DNA of 64,000 nt from Sphingomonas sp. UV9 (GCF_004101245.1 NZ_SCIN01000005.1:56202-120201); one strand, 5' to 3'; counted from the first letter of the stretch, positions 8,080-18,167 are shown. Notes: generated by a model not told the origin, from the sequence alone. Made by a program: numbers and translations.

Positions 8080-9546
8080 TCATGTAACTCTTTGGCCGTT
8101 CACGGTCAGCGTTCCGCTGATCTTGGAGCCACTGAGATCGACCTTGCCTCGGATGGTATTGACCCCGATAAACTGCCCCCGCGGGTGACCGGTCGCCTGC
8201 ATGCCCTGCACCATCGTGCAATTTCGGTAGATCGCTGCCGTCGACCACGGCAGCGTCCCCCTGACGGCACGAAATCTGCAGCGGTCGAACAGGATGTTCT
8301 GGCTGCTCGAAAGATCGGCGATCGGCCGATCGATGTTTGCTGCCGTGGAAACGCCGGCATTTGTCGTCTTGCCCTTGGTGACGCCGGCCGGATCGTCGGT
8401 AAAAGTGCAATTGACGAACTGCGTGGCGCGGGTTGCGTCGGGATCGCCATAGGCGCGGACCAGGCCGCCAACGAAATTACAGTCCTTGAAGCGGAACAGC
8501 GGCTTGGAAGGCCATGCCGACCAACTGGTGGTGCCAACGAACGTACATCCCGTGAAGCGCACGTCGGCGCTGTCGCCGGAATCGGCGACCATCCCGCATC
8601 CCAGATTGTCGGCGAAGCGGCACTGGTCGAAGCCGATGTCACGGATCCCCTTGCCGCCCTCGGCCTCGATATCGAAACCGGCGCCGGGCGCGCTACGCAC
8701 TTTGCCACGCCCGGTCCGCGTGAAACTGCAGCGCGAGAAGCGATAGCCGGTCCCGCCGACCAGACTGCAGCCCTGTCGACCATTGCTGTCCGACACCACG
8801 TCGGTGATCGTTCGCGTCGAATTCGGCAGCGGATCGACGGCACCATCGATCCCCATCCCGTCAAGCGGATGCCCGATGAGCCGCATGCGTTCGATGGTCT
8901 CGCCGCCCCGGTTGTTGATCAGTTGCAAGCCGTACGCCGGGATTTGCCAGCCGACGTCGCCGAACTTTCCTCCCAGCACTACGGCGTCGCCAGGCCCGAT
9001 CAGCGCGAAGTCCGAAACCGCAACCGATCCGCTACATCCTTCGATCTGGATCATCGCTTGGTAGGGGGTCGCCAACCCGTCGCCCAGATACGGCATCGGA
9101 TGATCCGCGCGCGCGCCGCGTTCGTCGAAAACCCCGTAGCGCAGGCCGGTCTTGCACAGAAGACGCGCGCCATTCCCCAGCAGCGACAAGGGGCGCGTGC
9201 AATTTTTGAAGAGCAGCAGTTGATGGGCCGGAAACATGTACTTGCGGCTGATTTGCAGCCCCTGCTGGCCGACCAGGTACGTCGTTCGCCGAAATACGAC
9301 GGTACCACCGCCATACCGGCTCACCGCATCCGACAGATCCGCCATCGCCATGCTGTCGTCCGCTATGCCGTCGCCTTTGGCGCCAAACTCCTCAGGCGTA
9401 AAAATCCGATCGCCGCGCGCAGGGGTGCTGCCACGCGCAGAGGCTGGCGTACCGCAGGTCGCCGACGCGGACGCGCCGCACGTCAGAGCCAGCCCCATCA
9501 CCAGAAACGTCCGCCGATCAGTGTCGATATCCAGCATCCGATACAC
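8080..9546 (-). CDS. Tat-exported parallel beta-helix (pectate lyase-like) protein
   Basis: A 488-residue protein. Residues 8-30 read DTDRRTFLVMGLALTCGASA, a twin-arginine signal peptide with hydrophobic core and Ala-rich end, so export is folded and via Tat. The entry motif FGAKGDGIADDSMA (about 54-67) is that of the pectate lyase superfamily beta-helix. Many following segments have the 'V..C.F.....' spacing of beta-helix coils. Likely a periplasmic or released polysaccharide lyase, hydrolase or epimerase acting on the EPS. It is convergent with the tail-spike-like protein and divergent from the flippase. M4 is an alternative start. No catalytic residues can be named with confidence. Confidence 0.78.
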   Translation of the reverse strand: MYRMLDIDTDRRTFLVMGLALTCGASASATCGTPASARGSTPARGDRIFTPEEFGAKGDGIADDSMAMADLSDAVSRYGGGTVVFRRTTYLVGQQGLQISRKYMFPAHQLLLFKNCTRPLSLLGNGARLLCKTGLRYGVFDERGARADHPMPYLGDGLATPYQAMIQIEGCSGSVAVSDFALIGPGDAVVLGGKFGDVGWQIPAYGLQLINNRGGETIERMRLIGHPLDGMGIDGAVDPLPNSTRTITDVVSDSNGRQGCSLVGGTGYRFSRCSFTRTGRGKVRSAPGAGFDIEAEGGKGIRDIGFDQCRFADNLGCGMVADSGDSADVRFTGCTFVGTTSWSAWPSKPLFRFKDCNFVGGLVRAYGDPDATRATQFVNCTFTDDPAGVTKGKTTNAGVSTAANIDRPIADLSSSQNILFDRCRFRAVRGTLPWSTAAIYRNCTMVQGMQATGHPRGQFIGVNTIRGKVDLSGSKISGTLTVNGQRVT

Positions 9547-9754
9547 TCGCCCTAGCCACGCCTACACGCTGGGCGCTCTAACCGCCGATATGGGAAACGG
9601 GTCAATGCCAATCGCACCATTGCGGGTTATATCGGCGACATCTAACGCTCGCCCCATCGCCATCGCCGTTGCCCCCATCAAGGCCGTTACCCACCAAGGC
9701 AATCCGGAAATTGGCCGAGAGGTGATGATGTGCATAAGGCGGTAGATTTCATCA
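9547..9754. other. Divergent intergenic region, no gene seen
   Basis: About 208 bp between the divergent Tat beta-helix gene and the MurJ-like flippase gene. It presumably holds both promoters; no clear -35/-10 pair or repeat stood out. Confidence 0.5.
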
Positions 9755-11026
9755 ATGACTAGAACGCTGGCTTTGGCATTGATGAGCGTGCTCAACATCG
9801 CCTCCACTCTGGCCTTTCAGTGGGTCGTCTTGACGATGATCGGACCGGGTCGCGAAACGGATGCGCTGTTTGCGGCGATGACGCTTCCGCAGATTTTTGC
9901 GTCCGTCATAAGCGCATCGCTCGCAAATGTGCTCACGCCAATCCTGGCGGGCGAGACCGACGATGTTCAGCGCCGTGATTGCTGGACGCTGTTGATTTTA
10001 AGCGGTGCCGGATTTTTGGGTGTCGCCATCACGCTCGAACTGACCTCGGCCTGGTGGACACCGCTGACCGTTCCCGGCTTCAGCAAAACTCATCAGGAAC
10101 TGACGGTACATCTCGCTCGGGTCAGCCTGATCGGCATCGTCTTTACCGGCATGAACTCAGTCCAGACTGCGCTGGCCTTCGCGCGACACCGCTATATTCG
10201 CGTCGATGCGATTGCCGCCTTGGCCAATGTCGTTGCTGTCGGAACGCTTATACTGTTCATTCCTTACTATGGCGTAGAGGCTGCGGTATGGATCGGCACT
10301 GGTAGACTGTGCCTGCAGACGGTGCTCTTGCTGCCAGGCATGGGGCGGGCATCGCTGCCCGACTTTCGTCAACCGATCATCAGACTTGCATGGCGTCGCC
10401 TGAAGCCACTTCTGATCGGCGCGAGCTATTACAAGATGGACCCGCTCGTCGACCGTTTCCTTCTCTCGGCACTCCCCGCCGGATCACTGTCTCTACTGTA
10501 TCTGGCACAGCAACTTTATGGCGCGGCCAGTCAGGTTCTGGTGAAAGCGGTCGGCGTACCGGTCATCACCCAGCTCTCGGTTCTATCAAAATCAGATAAC
10601 GAACCAGCCTTCTACTTGGTCTTGCGCCGAACCTTTATCGTGATGGGTGGAATCGGTATTGCGGCCGTGCTCGCTCTAATAGTGGTTGGCCAGCCACTAC
10701 TTGCCGCGGCAATCCAGTTTGGTCGCTTCGGCGCGAAAGACAGCCAGACTCTGTGGCTGCTGCTTGTCCTGACGAGCGGTATGTTCGTCGCCGGCAGTCT
10801 GGGATCGCTGGTTTCTGGCGCCTTTTACGCGCGTGGCGACACCCGGACACCAACGCTGTTGGGATCGCTCTCGTTCACGCTCGCCATCGGAGTAAAGGTC
10901 CTGATGTTCTGGCTGTACGGGCTGGTCGGCGTCGCCATTGCCATTTCGCTCTACTATCTCATGTCGCTTGTCATGCTAACCGTGCCTCTCTATCGACGCG
11001 GTCTTAACCAGCGGCGCGTGCTGTAG
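9755..11026 (+). CDS. MurJ/MviN-like lipid-linked glycan flippase
   Basis: A 423-residue membrane protein with about twelve hydrophobic segments. Its pattern follows the MOP superfamily MurJ/MviN branch: N-terminal 'GPGRETDALFAAMTLPQIF', then a late 'SGAFYARGDTRTPTLLGS' as in MurJ helix 10-11. In an EPS locus such a protein most likely flips the undecaprenyl-diphosphate-linked repeat unit to the periplasm, as Wzx does. It heads a rightward operon, with the methyltransferase gene starting 20 bp downstream. A second, PST-type flippase lies at 34922-36280, one per polysaccharide set. A role in peptidoglycan is less likely given the context. Confidence 0.83.
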   Translation: MTRTLALALMSVLNIASTLAFQWVVLTMIGPGRETDALFAAMTLPQIFASVISASLANVLTPILAGETDDVQRRDCWTLLILSGAGFLGVAITLELTSAWWTPLTVPGFSKTHQELTVHLARVSLIGIVFTGMNSVQTALAFARHRYIRVDAIAALANVVAVGTLILFIPYYGVEAAVWIGTGRLCLQTVLLLPGMGRASLPDFRQPIIRLAWRRLKPLLIGASYYKMDPLVDRFLLSALPAGSLSLLYLAQQLYGAASQVLVKAVGVPVITQLSVLSKSDNEPAFYLVLRRTFIVMGGIGIAAVLALIVVGQPLLAAAIQFGRFGAKDSQTLWLLLVLTSGMFVAGSLGSLVSGAFYARGDTRTPTLLGSLSFTLAIGVKVLMFWLYGLVGVAIAISLYYLMSLVMLTVPLYRRGLNQRRVL

Positions 11027-11046
11027 CTGGCAAAGGATTACAGACA

Positions 11047-11994
11047 TTGGCTTTGGAGACGATTTCCTGCCCGCTCGGCTGTCAGGGGCCGGATGATTTT
11101 GTCGTACAGGGCCATGATCGCCAGCACGGCCTTCCGGGCGAGTTCACGGTGGTTCGCTGTCGGACCTGCGGGCTTGCGCGCACTTCGCCGCGGCCGACGC
11201 CGGAGAGCATGGGCGACTATTATCCGGATGATTACGGCCCGTATGTCGGGACCCGCATCTCTGCCGATGCCGCAGCCCAGACCGGGCTCAAGGCGCGCGC
11301 GCTGGCTGCGGCAAAGACGCTGTTCGATACCAAGGCACATAGCCTCCCCGATCTCCCCGTCGGACGGATGCTGGAATTCGGCTGCGCATCGGGGAATTTT
11401 CTCAAGCTGATGGCGGACCGCAGCTGGGACGTCGAAGGGGTCGAATTCTCACCCGAAGCCGCTGAAGCAGCGCGCGCGCTCGGCTTCCCGGTTGAGATCG
11501 GCGCGTTGGAGGGCATCGAGAAGGCCGAGAATTCCTACGACCTAGTGGTCGGCTGGATGGTCGTCGAGCATCTTCACGACCCTGTCGGGGGACTGCGCAA
11601 GCTTGCTCGCTGGACCAAACCCGGGGGGCAACTCGCCGTATCGGTGCCCGACAGCGGCGCGGCCGAAGCGCGCCTGTTCGGCAAGCGCTGGTACGCGCTG
11701 CAATTACCCAATCACCTTTTCCACTTCGACGCGAGCAGCATCACCAAGGTCATGGCGGCGTCGGGGTGGCGCGTGACGCGGATCCAGCGCCATCGGACGA
11801 TGTCCAACCTGATCGCGAGCGCAGGCTATTGGCTCGAGGACAAGGGCTGGCTGCGCGTGGGGAAGGCCTTGAAGGACTTTCCCGAACGCGGCGGCCGGAT
11901 CGGCGCCCTCGCGCTGTTCCCCGTGTCCTATGTCATGGCCAGCCTCAACCAAACCGGGCGAATGACGGTCTGGGCTGAGCGTATCGGAGAGTGA
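11047..11994 (+). CDS. Class I SAM-dependent methyltransferase
   Basis: A 315-residue protein. Residues 7-40 hold CPLGCQ and CRTCGLARTSPRP, a four-cysteine ribbon common in front of methyltransferases of glycan loci. The Rossmann domain shows LEFGCASGNFL (motif I, about 109-119) and 'DLVVGWMVVEHLHDPV' (motif IV region). It probably methylates a sugar or a glycan end group. The start is TTG at 11047, chosen because AAGGA lies 8-9 bases upstream and no ATG precedes the Cys ribbon. Its stop overlaps the next GTG start (GTGA), so the two genes are translationally linked. Confidence 0.82.
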   Translation: MALETISCPLGCQGPDDFVVQGHDRQHGLPGEFTVVRCRTCGLARTSPRPTPESMGDYYPDDYGPYVGTRISADAAAQTGLKARALAAAKTLFDTKAHSLPDLPVGRMLEFGCASGNFLKLMADRSWDVEGVEFSPEAAEAARALGFPVEIGALEGIEKAENSYDLVVGWMVVEHLHDPVGGLRKLARWTKPGGQLAVSVPDSGAAEARLFGKRWYALQLPNHLFHFDASSITKVMAASGWRVTRIQRHRTMSNLIASAGYWLEDKGWLRVGKALKDFPERGGRIGALALFPVSYVMASLNQTGRMTVWAERIGE

Positions 11995-12998
11995 AAGTTG
12001 CAGCGTTCACCGGCGGTCGCGACGTTCCGAGCGCCCGGTTTCGCGTGCGGCAATACATCAAACCGCTTGCCGATCTCGGGATCGCGATCACCGAGATGCC
12101 GACATCGACGTCGGTCTATCCCCCTGCTGCGAACTGGCAGCGGCCAGGCTGGGCGGCCAAGCGCCTCGCCGAACTCGGCTGGCAGGCGATCCGCTCGCAC
12201 GGCTTCGACCGGGTGCTGCTGCAGCGCGAGATGCTGTCGTCGCTCGCGACGCTTGAAGGGCTGACCAAGCGACCGCGCCTGCTGGACGTCGACGATGCGA
12301 TCCATCTGCTTCGCGATGGTCGATTTGCCCGGCGGATCGCGGAGGCTTGCGACCGGGTGATCTGCGGCAATGCGTGGCTGGCCGACGTCTATAGTGGCTG
12401 GGCGCGCGATGTGGCGATCTTGCCGACCGGCGTCGATGCCGACCGGTATCATCCTGTCGAAAAGACGCAGACCGACCGCCTGGTCATTGGCTGGATCGGC
12501 ACGGCTGCGAATTTCCCGTATCTCGAGTCGATCGAGCCTGTCTTGAAGATCATTCTGGCGCGCCACGCCGATGTCGACGTCCGTATCGTCAGCAACGCGT
12601 CCCCGGCCTTCCCGAATATCGATCCATCGCGGTGGAGTTTCGGCAAATGGTCCGAACCCCGTGAAGTTGCGGAGATACAGGCAACCGACATCGGAATAAT
12701 GCCGCTGGCTGATACCGATTGGGCGCGTGGCAAATGCAGCTTCAAGATGTTGCAATACATGGCGTGTGGAAAACCGGTCGTGGTCTCTCCTATCGGTATG
12801 AATGCCGACGTCCTCGCGATGGATGCACTAGGCATCGGCGCACGAGGTATCGATGAGTGGGTTGACGCGATCGACCTGCTCGTTGCATCGCACACGGAAC
12901 GATCTCGCCTAGGACGGGGAGGACGCGCAGTCGTTGAACGAGCGTTCTCGCTATCAATACTCGCACCGCAACTCGCCCACCATTTGCGTGACGTCTAG
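11991..12998 (+). CDS. GT4-type glycosyltransferase
   Basis: A GT-B glycosyltransferase of 335 residues starting at GTG 11991, overlapping the preceding stop by 4 bp. It has the N-terminal 'SARFRVRQYIKPLADLGI' seen in family 4 members and the C-terminal 'KCSFKMLQYMACGKPVVVSPIGMN', where the acidic donor-binding position is replaced by the Gln/Tyr variant common in this subgroup. Predicted to add one sugar of the repeat unit at the cytoplasmic membrane face. It lies between the methyltransferase and the acyltransferase, all on one strand. Donor unknown. Confidence 0.8.
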   Translation: MKVAAFTGGRDVPSARFRVRQYIKPLADLGIAITEMPTSTSVYPPAANWQRPGWAAKRLAELGWQAIRSHGFDRVLLQREMLSSLATLEGLTKRPRLLDVDDAIHLLRDGRFARRIAEACDRVICGNAWLADVYSGWARDVAILPTGVDADRYHPVEKTQTDRLVIGWIGTAANFPYLESIEPVLKIILARHADVDVRIVSNASPAFPNIDPSRWSFGKWSEPREVAEIQATDIGIMPLADTDWARGKCSFKMLQYMACGKPVVVSPIGMNADVLAMDALGIGARGIDEWVDAIDLLVASHTERSRLGRGGRAVVERAFSLSILAPQLAHHLRDV

Positions 12999-13010
12999 GG
13001 GGAAATTGGC

Positions 13011-14942
13011 GTGAAATTGCGGCAGGATATTCAGGCGTTGCGCGGCATTGCCGTGCTGATGGTCGTCATTTATCACGCACGGCTGGGATTATTGCCGGCC
13101 GGATATCTTGGTGTCGACATATTCTTCGTAATTTCCGGTTTTCTGATAACCTCGATGATCAGCACGCAGATCGATCAGAAAAGGTTCAAATTCACCGAAT
13201 TCTACTTTCGCCGGGCAAAGCGGCTCCTTCCTGCCGCCTATACGACGTTCACGATCACCGCACTGATCTCCGTGGTCCTTCTGACCAGTGTGGAGTTTCG
13301 TCAATTTGCGCAGCAGCTCCTGGGTGCCGTCACATTTACCGCCAATTTCGTACTCATGCAGCAAGGGTCGTATTTCGGCGGAGACGCGGATCTGAAACCA
13401 CTGCTCCACACCTGGTCACTGTCGATCGAGGAGCAGTATTATCTGCTGATGCCGGCAATCCTGTTCTTTACGCCACGCCGAATGTGGCTTGGCGTCGTGG
13501 CGGCTGCCCTGGTGTTATCGGCAATTGCCTGCATCGTGATCGGATTGTGGCGGCCGCAGATCGCGTTCTACTTTTTCCCGACGCGGGCTTGGGAGCTTGC
13601 CATCGGATCGATCGGCGCCCTGATACTCCATCGCGCCTGGATCTTGCGCCCGGTGAAATGGCTGTTCTGGCCTGCCATCGCAACGCTGATCGTTCTGCCG
13701 ATTCATCCGATCGGCGGGTTGCACCCGGGTGCGGACGCGGCGCTGGCGTGCCTCGCGACACTCGTCGTCATTCTGCGCCATCATCCGCTCACCGACCGAC
13801 AGGTCGTACGGCCGATCGCCTTCGTCGGCGACTTTTCTTACTCGCTCTACCTAATCCATTGGCCGCTGTTCGCCTTCGCGATGAATGTCTGGGTGCAGAC
13901 GCCGCCAACGTGGTTGAAGCTGTTGCTGATCGGTGTCTCACTTGTCCTCGCCTGGCTTCAGTATCGCTTCGTCGAGTATCCGATCCACAAGGCGCCTATT
14001 CGTTTTGGCTGGCCGCGGGTAGGCGCGGCCCTGGCGATTTCCGCGTCGGTCGTTGCCGTACCCTATGTGGCGATCGCCATGGGAGCGGCACCCGTACGCT
14101 ATGCCGAAGACCGGCGGGGCAACACCGGACTGGGTGCCGGCTGCGTTTCAGACACCAGCTATGCCGCCAGATCCGGCTGCAGCACCGGGTCCCCACCGAC
14201 GCTGCTGGTCTGGGGCGATTCCTATGCCATGCACCTGATCCCCGGCATCGTTGCGACGCGTCTGCCGGGGCAAGCCGTGGTCCAAGCGACGAAATACGTC
14301 TGTGGCCCGCTGATCGGCGTAGCACCGGTCGGCCATTTTACCGGATCGACGCAGAACGCGGCCTGGGCGAAAGGCTGTCTGACCTATAACAACGATGTCC
14401 TGGCGTATGTCCGCAACACGCCATCGATCCGCACGGTCGCCGTCGCAAGCGTCTTCAAACAATATCTTACGCCTGCGGAGTTCCACCTTATGCGTGGTAG
14501 CCCGACCACCGAACGCGAGCAGGCCGGTTCGGAGGCGGCCGCGATTGCCGGACTTGGCAATACCATCCGGGCAATACGAGCGATGGGACGCCGCGTCGTC
14601 GTCATCGCACCGCCGCCTGCGCTCGATTGGGACGCCGGGCTGTGCGCCGAACGACTTTTGCGCGGTCTGCCGACCTTGGGGCATTATGCCGACTGCGCCG
14701 TCCCCGACCGCGAATATCACGCGTACCGGGCGCCTGTGCTGCACTTCCTGCAACGTGTGCGCACGCAACTCGATGTCGATGTGATCATGCTCGACGATGC
14801 GCTGCGCGTCGGAGCGGGGTATCCCGCGATCGCTGACGGCAGGATCGTCTATATTGCGAATGGTCATTTGTCCTATTGGGGCTCCGAATATGTCGCGCGC
14901 CGTATGCAGCTTGCGCGCCAGATCGATGTCCGAGCTCGGTGA
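13011..14942 (+). CDS. Acyltransferase-3/SGNH fusion (OafA-type) membrane protein
   Basis: A 643-residue two-part protein. Residues 1-360 carry ten or so membrane segments with acyltransferase-3 motifs ('RGIAVLMVVIYHARLG', 'DIFFVISGFLIT', 'FYFRRAKRLLPA'). Residues about 380-640 form a periplasmic SGNH domain with the nucleophile in GDSYAMHL (Ser404). Such fusions O-acetylate lipopolysaccharide or EPS sugars. The GTG start at 13011 has a purine-rich GGGGGA about 7 bases upstream. The stop overlaps the GTG start of the next glycosyltransferase gene (GTGA), so it is part of the same operon. Confidence 0.9.
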   Translation: MKLRQDIQALRGIAVLMVVIYHARLGLLPAGYLGVDIFFVISGFLITSMISTQIDQKRFKFTEFYFRRAKRLLPAAYTTFTITALISVVLLTSVEFRQFAQQLLGAVTFTANFVLMQQGSYFGGDADLKPLLHTWSLSIEEQYYLLMPAILFFTPRRMWLGVVAAALVLSAIACIVIGLWRPQIAFYFFPTRAWELAIGSIGALILHRAWILRPVKWLFWPAIATLIVLPIHPIGGLHPGADAALACLATLVVILRHHPLTDRQVVRPIAFVGDFSYSLYLIHWPLFAFAMNVWVQTPPTWLKLLLIGVSLVLAWLQYRFVEYPIHKAPIRFGWPRVGAALAISASVVAVPYVAIAMGAAPVRYAEDRRGNTGLGAGCVSDTSYAARSGCSTGSPPTLLVWGDSYAMHLIPGIVATRLPGQAVVQATKYVCGPLIGVAPVGHFTGSTQNAAWAKGCLTYNNDVLAYVRNTPSIRTVAVASVFKQYLTPAEFHLMRGSPTTEREQAGSEAAAIAGLGNTIRAIRAMGRRVVVIAPPPALDWDAGLCAERLLRGLPTLGHYADCAVPDREYHAYRAPVLHFLQRVRTQLDVDVIMLDDALRVGAGYPAIADGRIVYIANGHLSYWGSEYVARRMQLARQIDVRAR

Positions 14943-16108
14943 CGGCGTCGCACGACAAGGATTTCCGCGTGCTGCATGTCATCACCGGACTGGGCGGCGG
15001 CGGTGCGGAAGCGGCCCTGTTCCGCCTAGCCACAGCCATGCCCGATCCTACCCGGGTGCATGTCGTCAGCCTTACCGGTGACGGCCTGTACGCCTCCCGG
15101 TTACGCAACATCGGCGTTCCGGTAACGACGCTTGGCGCCGGATCGGCATTGTCTCTGCTGCGGAGTATCCCCGCGCTGATTCGCATATTGCGAAGTTCCG
15201 GTGCCGATATCGTCCAGACATGGATGTATCATGCCGATCTGATCGGCGGTATCGCCGCACGGATCGGCGGACGTCCGGTTTGCTGGGGTGTCCGCGCGGC
15301 GAGCTTCGATCCGACGCGCAACAAGAAATCAACGCTGATGGTGGCGCGGATCTGTGCGCGACTGTCGCGGTTGATCCCTGCCGCGGTCGTCTCTCCCAGC
15401 CAGGCGGCCATCGTCCTGCACCGATCGATGGGCTATGCGGGGCGGTTCGAACTGATCCCGAACGGCTATGATTTCGCAGCCCTGCGGCCCGATGCCGAGG
15501 CCGGCGCGAGCTTCCGGATCGCCACCGGCGTTCCTGCAACCGCGCGCGTCATAGGCCATCTTGCCCGGGCCGATCCGCTGAAGGACCACCCTTCCCTTCT
15601 GAAGGCCTTCGCGATCGTTGCCGACGATCGACCCGACGTCTGGCTGTTGATGGCTGGCGCCGGACTGGAACGCGGCGAACCCTATCTCGACACGCTGCTG
15701 GCCGGCCACCCCTTCGCCGATCGGATCGTCGGTGTCGGGCGCCGCGACGATATCCGTGCGGTGATGAACGCGATGGATGTCTTCGTGCTGAGCTCCGCAG
15801 GGGAAGCCTTTCCCAATGTCGTCGCCGAAGCGATGGCGTGCGCGGTACCGTGTGTCGTCACCGATGTCGGCGATGCCGCGTTGATCGTCGACGGCACCGG
15901 GTGGGTGGTGCCGCCCCTGGCGCCCGACAGGCTTGCACAGGCGCTGGGCGTAGCGATCGACGAACCGTCCTTCGATCGTGCGCGGCGCGGAGAGCAAGCG
16001 CGGATCAGCGTGCTCGGCAGGTTCGGACTCGACCGCATGGCAGCCGCCTATCGCGCGCTCTGGCATGAAATTGCGCGCGTGCGCGTGGAAGCTTCGCTAG
16101 GAACCTGA
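14939..16108 (+). CDS. GT4-family glycosyltransferase
   Basis: A GT-B enzyme of 389 residues. It starts with 'VLHVITGLGGGGAEAAL', the classic glycine-rich acceptor loop of family 4, and ends with 'VFVLSSAGEAFPNVVAEAMACAVPCVVTDVG', with the EX7E motif E-AFPNVVA-E. The frame is open 63 bp further upstream to an ATG, but the GTG at 14939 overlaps the previous stop by 4 bp and matches the normal family N-terminus, so it is preferred. The asparagine synthetase-like gene follows after 2 bp. Likely adds one residue to the repeat unit. Confidence 0.86.
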   Translation: MTASHDKDFRVLHVITGLGGGGAEAALFRLATAMPDPTRVHVVSLTGDGLYASRLRNIGVPVTTLGAGSALSLLRSIPALIRILRSSGADIVQTWMYHADLIGGIAARIGGRPVCWGVRAASFDPTRNKKSTLMVARICARLSRLIPAAVVSPSQAAIVLHRSMGYAGRFELIPNGYDFAALRPDAEAGASFRIATGVPATARVIGHLARADPLKDHPSLLKAFAIVADDRPDVWLLMAGAGLERGEPYLDTLLAGHPFADRIVGVGRRDDIRAVMNAMDVFVLSSAGEAFPNVVAEAMACAVPCVVTDVGDAALIVDGTGWVVPPLAPDRLAQALGVAIDEPSFDRARRGEQARISVLGRFGLDRMAAAYRALWHEIARVRVEASLGT

Positions 16109-16110
16109 CG

Positions 16111-18054
16111 ATGTGCGGTATTGCTGGAGCATGGGCGAAAGACCCGAAGGATTCGCTGGGCGACGCGTTGCGTCCGATGGCATCGGCCATATCCCACCGC
16201 GGTCCGGACGATGGCGGGATCTGGACGGATCCGGAACATGGGATCACGTTGCTGCATCGCCGCCTGGCGATCGTCGACCTGTCGCCGGCGGGACATCAAC
16301 CCATGGCGTCGCCAAGCGGCGCGCTGATGATCGTCTACAACGGCGAAATCTACAATCACGACGAGTTGCGCGGCAAGCTGGCCCGGCAGGGTTTGGCGCC
16401 GCAGTGGCGCGGTCACTCCGACACCGAGACCTTGCTGGCGTGCATCGAATCCTGGGGTGTCGAGCGAACGTTACGCGAAGCAGTCGGCATGTTCGCCTTT
16501 GGCCTGTGGGATCGGACGAAGCGCACGCTGACGCTGGCGCGCGATCGGTTCGGCGAGAAACCGCTATATTATGGCCGGCAGGGGGACCAATTCCTCTTTG
16601 GATCGGAACTCAAGGCGTTGGCCGCGCATCCCGCGTTCGAGCGCCGGATCAATCACGATGCGGTCGCGCAGCTGCTCCGCTACAATTACGTCGCGGGACC
16701 CCAGTCGATCTGGTCGGGCGTTCGCAAATTGCCGCCCGGAACGCTGTTGACGCTGCGCTCGGTCGACGATCGCGACGCTGTCCCCATAGCCTATTGGTCT
16801 CTGGTCGACACCGCACTCAACGGGATCGCGAACCCGCTCGACCTCGACGACGGTGCCGCGACCGATCACCTCGAAGCTGTGCTGAAAAAGGCAGTCTGCG
16901 GTCAGATGATGGCCGATGTGCCGCTGGGCGCGCTTCTGTCGGGGGGCGTCGATTCCTCACTGATCGTCGCGTTGATGCAGTCCCAGTCGACGCGCCCGGT
17001 GCGGACTTTCAGCATTGGCTTCCACGAAAAGCGGTTCGATGAATCCGGCCACGCCGCGCTCGTCGCCGCGCATCTGGGCACCGACCATAGCACGCTGATG
17101 ATGACTGCGGACGATGTCCTCAATGCCGTGCCGCGGATGCCTGACATCTACGACGAACCCTTTGCGGACAGCTCGCAATTGCCGACGACGCTGGTCATGG
17201 CGCTTGCGCGCGAACACGTGACCGTAGCGCTCAGCGGCGATGCGGGTGACGAGCTGTTCGGGGGCTATAACCGATATTTGTTTGCGCCAAAGTTATGGAA
17301 ATCGCTTCGCTTGGTGCCCGCGCCACTGCGATCGATCGTAGCGCAAATAATGACCAAGGCGTTGTCGCTCAACGGCGGTTCGCTGTCGCACGCGCTCGAT
17401 CGCCTGCCGATCCATTCGAATCTGGGGGACAAGGCGTACAAGCTCGCCGCCCGCCTAGGTCCGGTTCGATCGATCGACGATCTCTATGCGTCGATGCTGG
17501 CCGAATGGGGCCTTGCCGACGTTCCCGTCTTGAGCGGGTCTTCGTATCACGCGCTGATCGACGATCGCGGCGCTTGGCCTGCCATCGCGGATCCGGTCGC
17601 GCGGATGATGGCCATAGATTCCGTCAGCTATCTTCCGGACGACATACTCGTGAAGGTGGACCGCGCCGCAATGGCGGCATCCCTCGAGACACGCGCCCCA
17701 TTTCTGGATCATCGCGTTGTTGAGGCGGCTTGGACGCTGCCCATGCATCAGAAGTTGCGCGATGGCCGCGGGAAATGGGTGCTCCGCGAAATCCTCGACC
17801 GCTACGTTCCGCGCACGCTGATCGAGCGGCCAAAAATGGGCTTTGGCGTGCCGATCAACGACTGGCTGCGCGGTCCGTTGAAAGGCTGGGCTTCGGACTT
17901 GCTCTCCGAAGACCGTCTCCGGCGACAGGGGCTGCTCGACGCGGAGATCGTCGGGCATCAATGGCGCGACCATCTGTCGGGACGGCGACAGCTCGGCAGC
18001 CGGCTGTGGAGTGTGTTGATGCTCCAGGCTTGGCTCGACCGCCAGGGTATGTAA
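16111..18054 (+). CDS. asnB: Asparagine synthetase-type amidotransferase
   Basis: A 647-residue protein with both halves of AsnB. The N-terminal class II glutaminase has the nucleophile Cys2 (MCGIAGAW) and 'RGPDDGGIW'; the C-terminal synthetase has the PP-loop SGGVDSS (about 270-276) and 'SGDAGDELFGGY'. It hydrolyses glutamine and transfers ammonia to an adenylated carboxylate. In an EPS operon, beside a UDP-glucuronate epimerase gene, the substrate may be a uronic acid, giving an amide, rather than aspartate; this is inference. It ends the operon begun at 9755. It differs from the cyclase at 61274-63190, which lacks the cysteine. Confidence 0.88.
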   Translation: MCGIAGAWAKDPKDSLGDALRPMASAISHRGPDDGGIWTDPEHGITLLHRRLAIVDLSPAGHQPMASPSGALMIVYNGEIYNHDELRGKLARQGLAPQWRGHSDTETLLACIESWGVERTLREAVGMFAFGLWDRTKRTLTLARDRFGEKPLYYGRQGDQFLFGSELKALAAHPAFERRINHDAVAQLLRYNYVAGPQSIWSGVRKLPPGTLLTLRSVDDRDAVPIAYWSLVDTALNGIANPLDLDDGAATDHLEAVLKKAVCGQMMADVPLGALLSGGVDSSLIVALMQSQSTRPVRTFSIGFHEKRFDESGHAALVAAHLGTDHSTLMMTADDVLNAVPRMPDIYDEPFADSSQLPTTLVMALAREHVTVALSGDAGDELFGGYNRYLFAPKLWKSLRLVPAPLRSIVAQIMTKALSLNGGSLSHALDRLPIHSNLGDKAYKLAARLGPVRSIDDLYASMLAEWGLADVPVLSGSSYHALIDDRGAWPAIADPVARMMAIDSVSYLPDDILVKVDRAAMAASLETRAPFLDHRVVEAAWTLPMHQKLRDGRGKWVLREILDRYVPRTLIERPKMGFGVPINDWLRGPLKGWASDLLSEDRLRRQGLLDAEIVGHQWRDHLSGRRQLGSRLWSVLMLQAWLDRQGM

Positions 18055-18167
18055 CTGCCCCGGTACGGTGTAGCAGGCACGCGGATGAACCGGTTCTTGC
18101 AGCACAAGGGTGCTTTTGCGGGTAGTCGTGTGCCTCCATCGAAGCGGTAGACTGCAGGAGTTATTTT

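Noticed and set aside
7990..9555. 521-codon frame on the plus strand
   Set aside because: It is antisense to the Tat-exported beta-helix protein and has no recognisable domain.
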